Source: Eleusine coracana subsp. coracana (lineage: Eukaryota; Streptophyta; Magnoliopsida; Poales; Poaceae). From it: 64,000 bases of DNA. The stretch lies in the NCBI GenBank assembly GCA_032690845.1, contig CM064426.1, forward strand, positions 43,850,508-43,914,507, given 5' to 3'. The position numbers and the translations under genes are program-made. The number at the start of each line of letters is the position of its first letter. Position 1 is the first letter of the stretch. Positions 33,490 through 44,590 of this stretch are shown here, piece after piece. The notes beneath the pieces were generated by a model, which ran no database searches, was not told where the DNA came from, and saw only the letters and a list, made by a program, of their open reading frames with translations.

Positions 33490-35416
33490 TGTGGCGCCCC
33501 TTCCCGGAGGATCGAGGTCCCGAAGGTGTTGATAACGCAAACACTTGATAATATAACAATGATCCCAATTTAAGTTTAATTATTACATCAAAGTGCAGAG
33601 GAATTACAAGTTCATAAAGTTTTGAAAACAGCGGAAGTGAAATAACGATAAAATCTACGAGCTCGATGATACAGCATGGTGATGATTCATTCCCGTGGAA
33701 TCAACACCCTAGCAGCACCGGAGATGGGTCGGCGACGAGTGATGGCGGAGAGAGGAGGTCCGACAACGTCGCGGGGTGGACTCGGGGCAGCGAGCCGACT
33801 GCGGCTGGCTCCTATAGCATCACGAGGGCACGGCGGGGATCGGCATCAGGTCGGCGAACGTCGGGGAAGGCCGGAAGGAACGGCTCACCGTGGAGGCGAC
33901 TCGGACATGGCGGCGCAGAAGGGGTCGGCGGGGGAAAAGTTCAATGCCGTGGTTCTTGTTCCCAAAATCGAAGAAGCGAAGAGTCAGGAGTGATTATAAG
34001 AAGCTTTTGCATCAATGAGAAGAAGAAAGGGAAACGGGGTTCACCAGGGTCGCCGGAATTCGGGAGCGCGTCGTCGGCGGCCGTCAGGGAACAGGGTTCA
34101 GAGATTCTTCAAATTGGTCGAGCTTCACCAGAAGGTTGTGCGAGCCATGGGGTGGAAGTGCAGCGGGAAAGCAGGCACGTGCGTTGGTGATCTTGGTTTG
34201 GCTCGAGAGTGAGGGAGTGGCTGGGAATCAAGCTCGAGCTCGTGCTTGGCAATGGCGGGAAGATGAGTGGGAGGAAAAGGGCAAACATGGGGGTTTATTT
34301 TTTGGCCCATGAGTTCGAGTTCTCAGTTGGACACTGAAGGCAGGTGCGCGCGCGCAGTTTTGAGCAATGCCGGGACTCAGGGAGCCGTTGGAAGCACGGG
34401 GAGCAGAGCGGGCGCGGCATGGGAAAAGTAACTCGCGGGCTTGGCTGGTAGCAGCGTGCGGCGAGGGAGAAAGGCAGGGTGAGGTGACGGGGCGATCACG
34501 TGCGGGCTCTGGTGCTGCTGGGCGTCGGGAAGCGGTCGGGAGCTGGGAAACGAGGAGTTGCTAGACGTTGGAAATCGAGGACGCGGCGGCAGGCCTGGCG
34601 GCATCGGGCAGGGGCGAAAGAGACCGAGGCTCTCGACGGCTAGCGGCACGCGGGTAACCGAGCAGGTGAGTGTTGCGACGGAGCGGGCACGAGGGGCTGG
34701 CTTTCGGTCGGATATGCGGGAGCGGTCAGGCAGGGAGAATCGAGGCGGCAGAGGAGTCGGCTTCGTGCAGGGCGAAGGTAACTCGCCTCGATGACAGCTA
34801 GCGGCTGGGCGGCCGCAATGAGGCGACGGCGGCGTGTGAGAGCACGGGGAAGTGCGGCGGCGAGTACTGAGGCGGTGAGAGGGAATCGCGCGGGCGCGCG
34901 CGCGGGAGAGACGATGGGAGGAAGAAGACAGGGATTTTTGCAGAAAGGACCCCAAGGTTTCAATAAGATTGCAAAGAGGTCCCTGGTTTAGTTTTAATTG
35001 ATTTAAATTACTTCCTTAATTTCAATTAAACTGAAATTTGAACTGTGGGTTAATTAAGATATGAGAAATTCATTTGTGAAATATATTTGGTCAGACAAGA
35101 AATAATTTAATTGGAATTATTAATTAAGGTTAAATCAATTGTAGGGTTTAATCATTTAATTAATTGACTTCTTAATAAAATAAAATTCTGGTTTTTGGTC
35201 CAAAATTCTAATTCATTAATTTCAAAATTCTAATGTAATTATTTGTCCCATGTTTTATAAAAATTTTATTTGCTTTAAATTTTTGCTTACAGGGTTTTAA
35301 TTTAACTTGGAGAAATTCCAATTTTTATCTTGTCCTTATTATTTCATGCTCAAACTTGAGTCCAAATTTTTTGGCAATTTTGTGCTAAGCAAGAAATGAG
35401 ACACATAGGTGTCACA
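33490..35416 (-). repeat. 5' LTR of V, 1927 bp, internally deleted
   Basis: It has the same ends as the 4047-bp partner. Going right from 33490 it follows the 3' LTR to the CCTAGCAGCAC at about 33716, then continues with what lies at 25066 in the partner (CCGGAGATGGGTCGGCGACG). About 2.12 kb is missing, and this accounts for the whole length difference. The TATA box of the partner is replaced by an A/T run with no TATA core near 34295-34303. This LTR would have driven transcription. Confidence 0.9.
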
Positions 35417-35616
35417 GATAAAAAGGAAAAGAAATCACTCTTCATCTTCCTCGATGGCTTCTTTGTCTTCTGCACTCTTTTCATATGTCGGATGAGGAGC
35501 GGAGGTGGGTCCAGGTGCAACGTCATCCCTGTCATAAGCGGCAAAGGGGTCTTGGGAGACCGATGGCTCACCATTGGTCTCACAGTCGGAGCCATCCGAA
35601 GACACTTCACGGCCTT
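35417..35616 (-). pseudogene. C-terminal part of the U 3' ORF between V and X
   Basis: Read on the minus strand, this continues the frame that breaks at 43327 on the far side of X. It encodes an acidic Ser-rich tail (segments SSDGSDCETNGEPSVSQ and EAIEEDEE) ending in a stop at 35435. V begins 19 bases beyond the stop. The GCCTT at 35612-35616 is the target duplication of X. Confidence 0.7.
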
Positions 35617-36538
35617 TGGTGTGGACAAGGGTTCCCGATCTTCCGAAAGGTTCTGGATACGTTGATTTGGTCCGAGGCGACACACAAATCGATCCGGCTT
35701 CAGAATAGCACGTTCTAAACCTCGCAATCACAGCACGACATCTCCTCTGGTTATCAACCGTCCTAAAATGATAGACCTCGCCGAGAAGGCTAATCCCTGC
35801 TTGCGAATCAAGAACACAAGCAAGAACAAAGAAGAAAGCAACACAATTGCAGATGTATTATGAATCTCACGAAGTTGGGGTCTCACTAACCGTGATGACG
35901 GCGAAACTGTTATGAACAGAATAATCTAAGCAAAACCCGAACGCTAATGGTGTGGTGCCGGCTGTATATGAAGACCCTAGGGTCATGCAAGACCCTCTGG
36001 ACGCACCCCTACTTGGGCTCAACTAGATACAAAGCCCAAAGGCCAAAAAGAGGCAACACAGCACCGAAACAGATTCTGGAATTTCTCTTGTTTCGAGGAT
36101 TCCCAATGACTCCGGATGAATTTTGATATCAGACCGGCAGCATTGGAACGGTCTTCTTCTTATCTTTCCGTTCATATGTAGAACGTCCAAATCCGAATCC
36201 GTATTCGTCTTGGGCATCCATTTTAGTGCAGACTGGTCCTGAGGCCCAAAATAAACTCGAAGTCGGTTTTGGTTGGGCCTCCACCTTGGCTTCCACGTCC
36301 TTGCTGGTCCCCCACATCTCCAAGTCCTTTTCCCATCATCTCCTGGTCCTCTCCATGGTTCCTAATTACAATATAATCGTTAGGTAGCAAACCATTCTCA
36401 AAAGTGACATATAATGAAGAACGTAGGAACGAGCTCACCTCTAAATTTAGTCGTCGTGCACGAGCTCTAGTCATTGGACCTTGCAAGTCCAGAATTGGAG
36501 GAGTGTTGCATGTATCCGTAGGAGTGATATCCTCATCA
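35617..36538 (-). repeat. 3' LTR of X
   Basis: The 922-bp LTR starts TGATGAGGATATCACTCC at 36538 on the minus strand and ends TTGTCCACACCA at 35617. The purine tract AAGAGGGGGAGGA lies next to it (36539-36553). It contains the last roughly 105 codons of the integrase frame. The TATA-like position reads TATATGA on the plus strand near 35967. Confidence 0.9.
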
Positions 36539-37620
36539 TCCTCCCCCTCTTGAAGTGGAGTCATCCTCGACTCAAGCTCATTCTCTTCTCCCACGAACTC
36601 GGAAGGCAACTCAAGTTTGTATGCATTATCATTAATCTTCTCAATTATTTTGAAAGGACCATCAGCTCTAGGCATTAATTTAGACTTTCTCAAATCTGAA
36701 AATCTATCTTTTCGCAAGTGTAACCATACTAAATCTCCTACATCAAGTTTTACTTCTTTTCTACCTTTACTACCAGCAATTTTATACTTGTCATTCATCT
36801 TTTCAATGCTAAGTCTAGTGGTCTCATGCACTTTCAAAATAAATTCAGCACGTTCCTTAGCATCAACATGAACTCTCTCATGAATAGGTAGAGGAAGTAT
36901 ATCAAGTGGAGTACGGGGATCAAAACCATACACTACTTTGAAAGGACTTACCTTGGTAGTAGAATGTGTTGCCCGATTATATGCAAACTCAACATGAGGC
37001 AAACATTCTTCCCATTGCTTCAAATTTTTCTTCAAAATAGCTCTCAACATAGTACCCAAAGTGCGGTTCACCACCTCAGTTTGTCCATCAGTTTGTGGAT
37101 GACAAGTTGTAGAAAACAACAACTTTGTACCCAACTTATTCCAAAGCGTGCGCCAAAAGTGACTCAAAAATTTTGCATCACGATCTGAAACAATAGTAGA
37201 AGGCATACCATGTAAACGAACAATTTCTTTGAAAAAGAGATCAGCAATATAACTAGCATCATCAGTCTTATGACATGGTATAAAGTGTGCCATCTTAGAA
37301 AATCTATCCACAACAACAAAAATACTATCACTCCCCCTCTTAGTCCTAGGCAGTCCTAAAACAAAGTCCATAGAAATATCCGCCCAAGGAATAGAAGGAA
37401 CAGGAAGTGGATTCAAGCGAGACTTAGCTTTTTGACATGTAGTACAGCGAGCAACAAAGCGCTCAACATCTTTCCTCATCCTTGGCCAAAAGAAGTGTGT
37501 GGCCAAAATATCCTCCGTCTTTTTGGCACCAAAATGACACATCAATCCACCTCCATGCGCCTCCTGTAAGAACAAAAGACGAACGGAACCAACTGGAATG
37601 CATAAACAAGAATCCATCAT
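36223..37620 (-). pseudogene. Integrase of X, running into the 3' LTR
   Basis: This is a 465-codon open frame. The zinc-binding domain has CTTCQKAKSRL. The core has DISMDFVLGLP, VSDRDAKFLSHFW and GQTEVVNRT for the D, D and E residues. The C-terminal domain has RADGPFKIIEK near residue 320. Then an acidic linker EGEDDEDI and the GPMTRARARRLNLEVSSFL segment follow; this tail is encoded by LTR sequence (below 36538). CRM elements show such LTR-overlapping integrase tails. I counted it as pseudogene because the upstream polyprotein is broken, but this part is intact. Confidence 0.85.
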
Positions 37621-38454
37621 TCAACACAAATTTATTCCATGCACGACCTTTTTTACAATGCAGCAATACATCCATAAAATCAACATCAGCAGCATATTGT
37701 TCTTTAATTGCCTCAAGTCCAAAAATTCTACAATCAAGTTGAGACAATAAAGTATAGCTCCTAGATAAAGCATCAGTGATCACATTATCCTTCCCTTTCT
37801 TATGTTTAATAATGTAAGGAAAAGACTCAATAAACTCAATCCATTTAGCATGTCTACGGTTCAAATTACATTGAGAACAAATATACTTAAGTGATTCATG
37901 ATCAGAATGAATAATAAATTCTTTGGGCAACAAATAATGACGCCATGTCTCTAAACAACGTACAAGTGCATACAATTCCTTATCATACGTGGAGTAATTC
38001 AAAACAGGCCCAGTAATTTTCTCACTAAAGTATGCAACAGGTTTACTATCTTGCATCAAAACACCACCAATGCCTATACCACTAGCATCACATTCAAGCT
38101 CAAAAATCTAATCAAAATTAGGTAATTGCAACAATGGTGCATGTGTAAGTTTATCCTTCAAAACATCAAAAGACTCATGATGTACCTTACCCCAATGGAA
38201 ATCAATGCCCTTCTTTGTCAACTCATGCAAAGGTGCAGCAATGGTGCTGAAATCTTTGACAAAGCGGCGGTAGAAACCTGCAAAACCAAAAAACTCCTCA
38301 CCTGTGTGATAGTTTTAGGTACAGGCCAGTTCTTTATGGCTTCAATCTTCGCATCATCCACCTCAATTCCCTGTGGAGTCACAATATAACCATGAAAAGA
38401 GACTCGATCCGTGCAAAAGGTGCACTTCTCAAGGTTACCAAATAAACGTGCATC
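37463..38454 (-). pseudogene. RNase H of X
   Basis: After a frameshift near 38300 the second frame carries RNase H. LECDASGIGIGGVLMQDSKP spans about 38100-38041 and crosses a stop shortly before it. YDKELYALVRCLETWRHYLL and HSDHESLKYI follow, then VITDALSRS. A second frameshift near 37600 returns to the gag-RT frame for integrase. All the typical acidic positions are visible. Confidence 0.85.
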
Positions 38455-39264
38455 TCATAAAGCATAAAAAACAGCACGCAAATGATTTATATGTTCATCT
38501 ATGGATTTGCTATAAATCAAGATATCATCAAAGTAAACTACCACAAATTTGCCAATGAAAGCTCTTAAAACCTCATTCATCAAGCGCATGAAAGTACTAG
38601 GTGCATTAGTTAAACCAAAAGGCATTACTAACCACTCATATAATCCAAATTTGGTTTTGAAAGCTGTTTTCCATTCGTCTCCAAGTTTCATTTTAATTTG
38701 ATGGTAGCCACTACGCAAATCAATTTTAGTGAAAATTATAGCACCACATAACTCATCAAGCATGTCGTCTAGCCTAGGAATAGGATGACGATACCTAATA
38801 ATAATATTATTAATGGCTCTACAATCTACACACATACGCCAAGTACCATCTTTCTTAGGAACCAAAAGTACAGGAACAACACAAGGACTAAGTGATTGAC
38901 GAACATACCCACGATCCAAAAGGTCTTGAACTTGTCGTTGTATCTCCTTAGTCTCCTCAGGGTTGGTCCTATAAGCAGCACGGTTTGGCAAAGTAGCACC
39001 CGGAATCAAATCAATTTGATGCTCAATCCCTCTCAAAGGTGGCAATCCCTGGGGTATCTCAGCTAGAAAAACATCCTCATACTACTGCAAAAGGTTAGTG
39101 ACAGCAGGAGACACAGCACTAGAAGCAATATCATCAAGCGAAAACAAAGCTTCTTTGCATATCAAAGCATAGCAAATATCATCATTATCAGAAATTTCAG
39201 CAAGCTTAGATTTTGTTGCAAGACATGAACGACCTTATAATTTAATTCCAGCACCCTTAGAACT
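38455..39264 (-). pseudogene. pol: Reverse transcriptase of X
   Basis: It is in the same frame as gag-pro, separated by three further stops. RT is open from 39045 to 38455 with VPKKDGTWRMCVDCRAINNI, IDLRSGYHQIKM and the catalytic VVVYFDDILIYS, both aspartates kept. The domain is better preserved than any other RT in the window. Confidence 0.9.
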
Positions 39265-41184
39265 TCAAGAATCATTAACATTACTAGGTGTAGAATTAGA
39301 ATTAACAGGTTGCTGAATTTCAGGACCTTTATTTTTCAAACTAGGAGCTCTTTCTAAATCAGCTTGTACAATTTCAGCAGGGGTCATTGGTAACAAAGTA
39401 ACTTTAGTTCCTTTATGCATAAAAGTATACTTATTACTTCTACAATGGTGTACAACATCATTATCAAATTCCCAAGGTCTACCCAATAAAAGTGAACATG
39501 CTTGCATCGGTACGACATCACAATCAACAGAATCCACATAAGAACCAATGGAAAAAGGAACTCTACAAGCTTGTATTACCTTAGCTTTGCCAGGGTTGTT
39601 TAACCACTGAATGTAGTACGGATGTGGATGTGGACGTGTGGTCAAAGCAAGCTTGTTGACCACATCAGAACTCACCAAGTTATTGCAGCTCCCTCCATCA
39701 ATGATGACACGTGCTCGGCGGTTCTTGATGACGAAGAAAATCTGGAACAAGTTGTGGCGTTGCATTGTCTCGGGCTGATGAACTTGTGTGCTATGGACAC
39801 GTTGAACAATAATGTTCATGTATCCTGTGGTGTCTCCGCCTCCAAGGACGAGGTCACTGCCGGTGGCAGCGATGTTCTCCTCCTCATCCTCCACATCGGA
39901 GGTGCTCATGTAACCGCCATTGTCTGTCGCCACATATGCCCGCCTACTTGGACAATCTTTATGCACATGACCAAGTCCATGGCAGCGGTGGCACTGAATC
40001 CCTGTACTGCGCCCTGTCGAAGCAACAGAGGAGGCACTACTAGCTGGTACCTGCACAAAAAGTTTACCTGAGCACGTAGAAGGTGCAGGGGCTGATCTTG
40101 GGGCTGCAGAAACAACACTGGTTCCCTTGGTATCTGCTGGTGGGGGCGGCCGGAAAGACGGCCTGGGCAGCCCCGAAATTCCCGTCGAGCGTCGGGGGTA
40201 GGAGTTCCTTGACTTGCTGTACTCCTCAAAAGCCTGGAAAAATCCCTGTGATTCTTTCTCTGTAAGCATAGCATACTGGAAACACTAGGTGAGGGTATAA
40301 TATTCTTTATAATCATGGATGTCCTGAATTTCTTTTCTTAAACCAGAATAAAAGCAACAAATCTGATCCTCTACTTTTTCAACTACAGCACAACGAATCA
40401 AACCCTTCTGAAGCTCACTAAAATACTCCTGAACAGTTTTATCTCCTTGTTCTAAATGCTACAGTTTATTATGAATCTCTCTATAAAAAGAAGGGGGAAC
40501 AATACGATCACGCATAGGTACCTTAAGTTCTTCCCAAGTAGTAGGCAAATCAGTTTCAGCAGCTAGACCACTCCACCAAACAATAGCAAAGTCCTTAAAC
40601 TCACTAGTAGCTTGTCTAACTCTATGTTGTTCAGGAACAAGGTGGGCATTAAATTTTTGTTCTACAGTCATCTCCTAATCAAGATAAACATCACCATCAT
40701 ACTGACCCGAAAATGAAGGAATTGAAAACTTAATTTTGGCGTACGGGCCATCTGGAGCATAGTTACCGTGTGGACGACGATTGTAGTTATGGAAACCACC
40801 CATACCTTGAGTATATTGTTGCAAACGACGTCGTAATCATGCGGTCCTTGTAGCTGACCTATCCATGGTGCCATCAGCCTTATACACCGTGTCTTCATCA
40901 TGGACGTCTTCAACGTCGTTGTTGTTATTATTGGTGTTCGTATTGTTGGTTTTAGGAGCGGTCTCCAATGCGACAACCTGATCGGTTAACTTAGAGACCC
41001 GCTTCTCTAACCGCTCGATGGTTTCTCCAATGTGAAGCTTTCTGACCGCATCAGTAACGGCTCTGGTGATCGTCTCTGCCAAATCACTCTAAGCAGCCTG
41101 CAAAGCCTTCTAGAGCTGCTCTTGGCTCACGCACTCAGCAAATTGTGAGGGTGAAGCCATCTCTCCGTCGTCACTTCCTGCCAT
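39265..41184 (-). pseudogene. gag: gag and protease of X
   Basis: One minus-strand frame of 640 codons starts at ATG 41184 (MAGSDDGEMASPSQFAE). It has a coiled-coil-like segment near residues 45-65, a gag core, the CCHC knuckle CHRCHGLGHVHKDC (near 39945-39986) and the protease motif RVIIDGGSCNNLVS (near 39700). Six internal stops (five TAG, one TGA) break it without any frameshift, and each fits a single C-to-T or G-to-A change. The length and layout match the gag-pro of Y. Confidence 0.85.
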
Positions 41185-42384
41185 CACAAACACCAAAACA
41201 GGAAACAAACAGTGAAGGTTATCCCTACAAAACAGCTAAGTAGTGGTGCCTCTCAACAAAACAAAAGGAGACTCCTTACAAAGCTCTTACAAAGTTCTGA
41301 AAAGCAAAGCAAAGGATACCAGAGAGATGTGTTCCACGATTGCAAGGGTCACAAAATAACCTGTGTGCTGTCAAGAAGAAATATGTAGAGCTAGGAAGGC
41401 CAAATATATATATGTGAGTGGTACACAAATCAAAAACAGATAGTAAAGCTGAATAAGTACCCAAGTAACTTGTCCCTAGTTGCTGGTCTAAGTATGTCCT
41501 AGAAAAGTAGTGATAGCAAAGTAGAAACAAGGAGGCAAAGCCACAACAGGCGATAACAGGGGTCTAAGTGCAAAACAGCCAAATACAGAAATTTCAGGGG
41601 GCTAGATGTAGCACTAGTAGAAATCCCAAATTTCTTTATTTTTTTATTTTATTTTTTTGATATTTTTCTCCAACTCACTAACAATGGAGGAGAATTAACA
41701 GAAAATTTCAGCTCAAATAGAGGTAGGATGTGGCCTACAGAAAATCTTGAAGTTGTAGAAAACGTCGGGTTTAAACTTAAATCAATTTTTTCTTTATCTT
41801 CCCGATTTTTTTTGAATTTTTTGACGAGGGCACAGAGGGCATAGCCTAGTGTGGGTATGCTCAATTTTGAATAAAGAATCTCCTATAAAAATTTCAGCCA
41901 AAATGGACAACCGAGCGAAAAGTTATCCCGTTTTACCGAAGGGGGGTCGGAGTCTGTTTTCCAGAAACCCGAGTCGGGTTAGGGGTCGAGTTTGGAATCG
42001 GGTAAAAAATTTTTTGACGGCGTGGATGCAGCGGAAAGTGGAATTTGTGGGGATTGGTCCAAGGTGTTTGAGGGTGGGATTAGGGTGGGTGTATCGATCA
42101 ATCAACCCTAGCACAGAAAGCCGATAGAACAGAGGATGGTGAAGGGGATGGCGGCTAGGGTTGCAAGGGAAACACTACTGATGACAAAAACACAAACTAA
42201 ACCAGCGACTAAACAAAAACTAGGGCACAAACTCAACACTAAGGACTCTATGATTGAAATATGCAAAGGCTAAACACGTGGTTATGGGCGGAGGGGAAAT
42301 TTTTTTTTGGCTTTTCTGTGGATGATAGGATGAACACAAAACGAAATTAACTAAGGGTAGTGCGAACCTGACGGTGCACCTGAA
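41185..42384 (-). other. 5' leader of X
   Basis: About 1.2 kb of non-coding sequence separates PBS and gag. It holds the block GAGCGAAAAGTTAT (41913-41926), shared with the leaders of Y and of the fragment at 11325. I see no ORF that I would call real. Confidence 0.6.
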
Positions 42385-42399
42385 GCTCTGATTACCACT

Positions 42400-43321
42400 T
42401 GGTGTGGACAAGGGTTCCCGATCTTCCGAAAGGTTCTGGATACATTGATTTGGTCGGAGGCGACACACAAATCGATCCGACTTCAGAACAGCACGTTCTA
42501 AACCCCGCAATCACAGCACGACGTCTCCTCTGGTTATCAACCGTCCTAAAATGATTGACCTCGCCGAGAAGGCTAATCCCTGCCTGCGAATCAAGAACAC
42601 AAGCAAGAACAAAGAAGAAAGCAACACAATTGCAGATGTATTATGAATCTCACGAAGTTGGGGTCTCACAAACCGTGATGACGGCGAAACTGTTATGAAC
42701 AAAATAATCTAAGCAAAACCCGAACCCTAATGGTGCGGTGGCGGCTGTATATAAAGACCCTAGGGTCATGCAAGACCTTCTGGACGCACCCCTACTTGGG
42801 CTCAACTAGATACAAAGCCCAAAGGCCAAAAACAGGCGACGCAGCACCAAAACAGAATCTGGACTCTCTCTTGTTTCGATGGTTCCTGATGACTCCGGAT
42901 GAATTTTGATATCAGACCGGCGGCATTGGAAAGGTCTTCTTCTTATCTTTCCGTGCATATCTAGAACATCCAAATCCGAGTCCGTATGCATCTTGGGCAT
43001 CCATTTTAGTGCAGACTAGTTCTGAGGACCAAAACAGACTCGAAGTCGGTTTTGGTTGGGCCTCCACCTTGGCTTCCACGTCCTTGCTGGTCCTCCACGT
43101 ATCCAAGTCCTTTTCCCATCATCTCCTAGTCCTCTCCATGGTTCCTAATTACAATATAATCATTAGGTAGCAAACCATTCTCAAAAGTGACATATAATGA
43201 AGAACGTAGGAACGAGCTCACCTCTAAATTTAGTCGTCGTGCACGAGCTCTAGTCATTGGACCTTGCAAGTCCAGAATTGGAGGAGTGTTGCATGTATCT
43301 GTAGGAGTGATGTCCTCATCA
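42400..43321 (-). repeat. 5' LTR of X with PBS
   Basis: This is the 922-bp partner of the LTR at 35617. A TTATATA box on the minus strand lies near 42748-42754. After the LTR end and two bases (AG), the primer site reads TGGTAATCAGAGC (42385-42397), one base longer than the usual initiator-Met site. The same extra A occurs in the related fragment at 11857, so it is a family trait. Confidence 0.9.
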
Positions 43322-43326
43322 GCCTT

Positions 43327-44008
43327 GAGCCCTTTTCTCAGCCTTGATCCTTCTAGTCATTTTCTTGAGTCGCCTTTTGTTTTCCCAATTTTCTCTTGCA
43401 TTGAAGCAAGAAATCTAGAAAAACGACTTTAAAGCAACAAGAATAGGAAATGAAGACCGTGAACATCGAGATGGTGGATCTGAAGAGGAGGGATCGTCTG
43501 CACTAGTGGAGGGTCTAGTTTCTCTAGTGGCATGCTTAGGTGCTTTCTTGATTCTGATTTGAAGAGGAAAATGCTTGCATTCTTTGTCGAAGGTCAGGTT
43601 TGTCTCTATCTCAATCATCTTCATGATCATGGGAGCGAATGATAGAGTCCTTCTAGTGTCCATGGATGATCAGTATATCTCATTCAAGATCCAATATAAG
43701 ACACAAAAAGGCCTCGCATTGGTAGCAAAGCTAGCTAGGATGTTTTTGGACTTTTTGGCAATATTGATTGTGTAACCATCCTTTGGTGCAATAGTAGCCC
43801 TCAAAATGCGGTTGAGGTATAAGTAGTATGGATGAAGCCTGTCAGTCCGTCCAAACTTCGAATCTTCATCACTGCACATGTATGCAATATCCTCATCCTT
43901 GAGCTCAACCTCATCAACAATGGTCTCATGATGCCTATCCCCCTTTGGTAACAGAATGTAACTGTAGAACTTCTTGGGAGTGATGTTGTATTGAATTCCT
44001 TGAGCCAT
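43327..44008 (-). pseudogene. 3' ORF (env-like position) of Sirevirus-type element U
   Basis: A minus-strand frame starts at ATG 44008 (MAQGIQYNITPKKFYSYILL) and, with the piece at 35435-35616, would total 288 codons. Two in-frame stops (43670 and 43415) break it and X splits it at GCCTT. It has a hydrophobic/aromatic middle (segment RLHPYYLYLNRILRATIAPK) and a basic, Ser-rich end. Its place between RT and the PPT-rich region is where Sireviruses may carry an env-like ORF. I see no signal peptide or clear membrane segment, so an envelope role is not supported by sequence. Confidence 0.55.
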
Positions 44009-44017
44009 CCACCAAAT

Positions 44018-44590
44018 CTTTCCTAGTTATAATATTGTCAAACTCATCACAACAAGATTGATTAGTAGAACCAAATATAATGTCATTGACATATATTTAG
44101 CATACAAAAATATCATTATCAACCTTTCCTAGTTATAATATTGTCAAGTATCCCCTGAGGTGTTCATACTAAGCTCTAGGAGCATGCTTGAGGCCATAGA
44201 GAGTTTTGTGAAGCTTGTACACATGGTTTGGTTTCTTTGGATCTTCAAACCCCGGAGGTTGTTGTACATACACTTCTTCTCGAATGGGGCCATTTAGAAA
44301 TGCACTTTTCATGTCCATTTGAAAGAGCTTAAAACCATGGTATCATAGGCAAGTAGAATACAAATTGACTCAACCCTAGCTACCGGTGCATATGTTTCAC
44401 CAAAGTCCAAAACTTCAACTTGTGAGTAGCCTTTAGCAACAAGTCTTGCTTTGTTTCTCACCGCCACACCATACTCATCTTGCTTGTTGCGGAACACTCG
44501 TTTTGTACCTACAACATTTCGCTTGGGTCCTTCCACCAACGTCCACACCTTGTTTCTCTCAAAGTTATGGAACTCTTATTGCATGGCCAC
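44018..44590 (-). pseudogene. Copia RT fragment of element U
   Basis: On the minus strand the fragment begins at the Z border and has KRNVVGTKRVFRNKQDEYG and ARLVAKGYSQVEVLDFGETY (44548-44309). A frame change near 44310 leads to KSAFLNGPIREEVYVQQPPG. The active-site region near 44080 reads YVNDIIFGS, so one catalytic Asp is Asn, and stops lie close by. A 24-bp exact repeat (44018-44041 and 44124-44147) brackets this last block. The RT then ends and the 3' ORF follows at once, so the rest of RT and RNase H are deleted. Confidence 0.8.

Larger units (their letters stand above)
22716..35416 (-). mobile_element. Tekay/Del chromovirus (V), Gypsy, 12.7 kb
   Basis: On the minus strand the order is 5' LTR (33490-35416), PBS, extra ORF, gag, protease, RT, RNase H, integrase, chromodomain, PPT, 3' LTR (22716-26762). 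The chromodomain after integrase and the very long GC-rich LTRs fit the Tekay/Del clade. Flanks are GATGC at the left and GATAA at the right, which match at three of five bases, so the target duplication is only tentative. The flanking Sirevirus-type sequence fits an insertion just after the stop of the U 3' ORF. Multiple stops and frameshifts make it inactive. Confidence 0.85.
35617..43321 (-). mobile_element. CRM-like Gypsy retrotransposon (X), 7705 bp
   Basis: Two LTRs of equal length (922 bp) and an exact target duplication GCCTT (35612-35616 and 43322-43326) mark a complete insertion. The order on the minus strand is 5' LTR, PBS, leader, gag, protease, RT, RNase H, integrase, PPT, 3' LTR. 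The pol frame runs on into the 3' LTR and carries a GPMTRARARRLNLE segment; no classical chromodomain is visible. Pol reading into the LTR is typical of the CRM clade. Stops and two frameshifts make it inactive, but all catalytic residues I could check are present. Confidence 0.85.
20433..44590 (-). mobile_element. Sirevirus-type Copia element (U), split by V and X
   Basis: The visible pieces are 3' LTR 20433-22272, a purine-tract-rich region 22273-22715, then (across V) 35417-35616, then (across X) a 3' ORF and an RT fragment at 43327-44590. All read on the minus strand in the order RT, 3' ORF, PPT, LTR. The 3' ORF frame continues exactly across X. The 5' half with gag, integrase and 5' LTR is missing, because the RT breaks off at 44590 where the LTR of Z begins. 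Confidence 0.75.

Noticed and set aside
43327..44008. True envelope gene in U
   Set aside because: Only the position fits; no signal peptide, membrane segment or cleavage site is visible.
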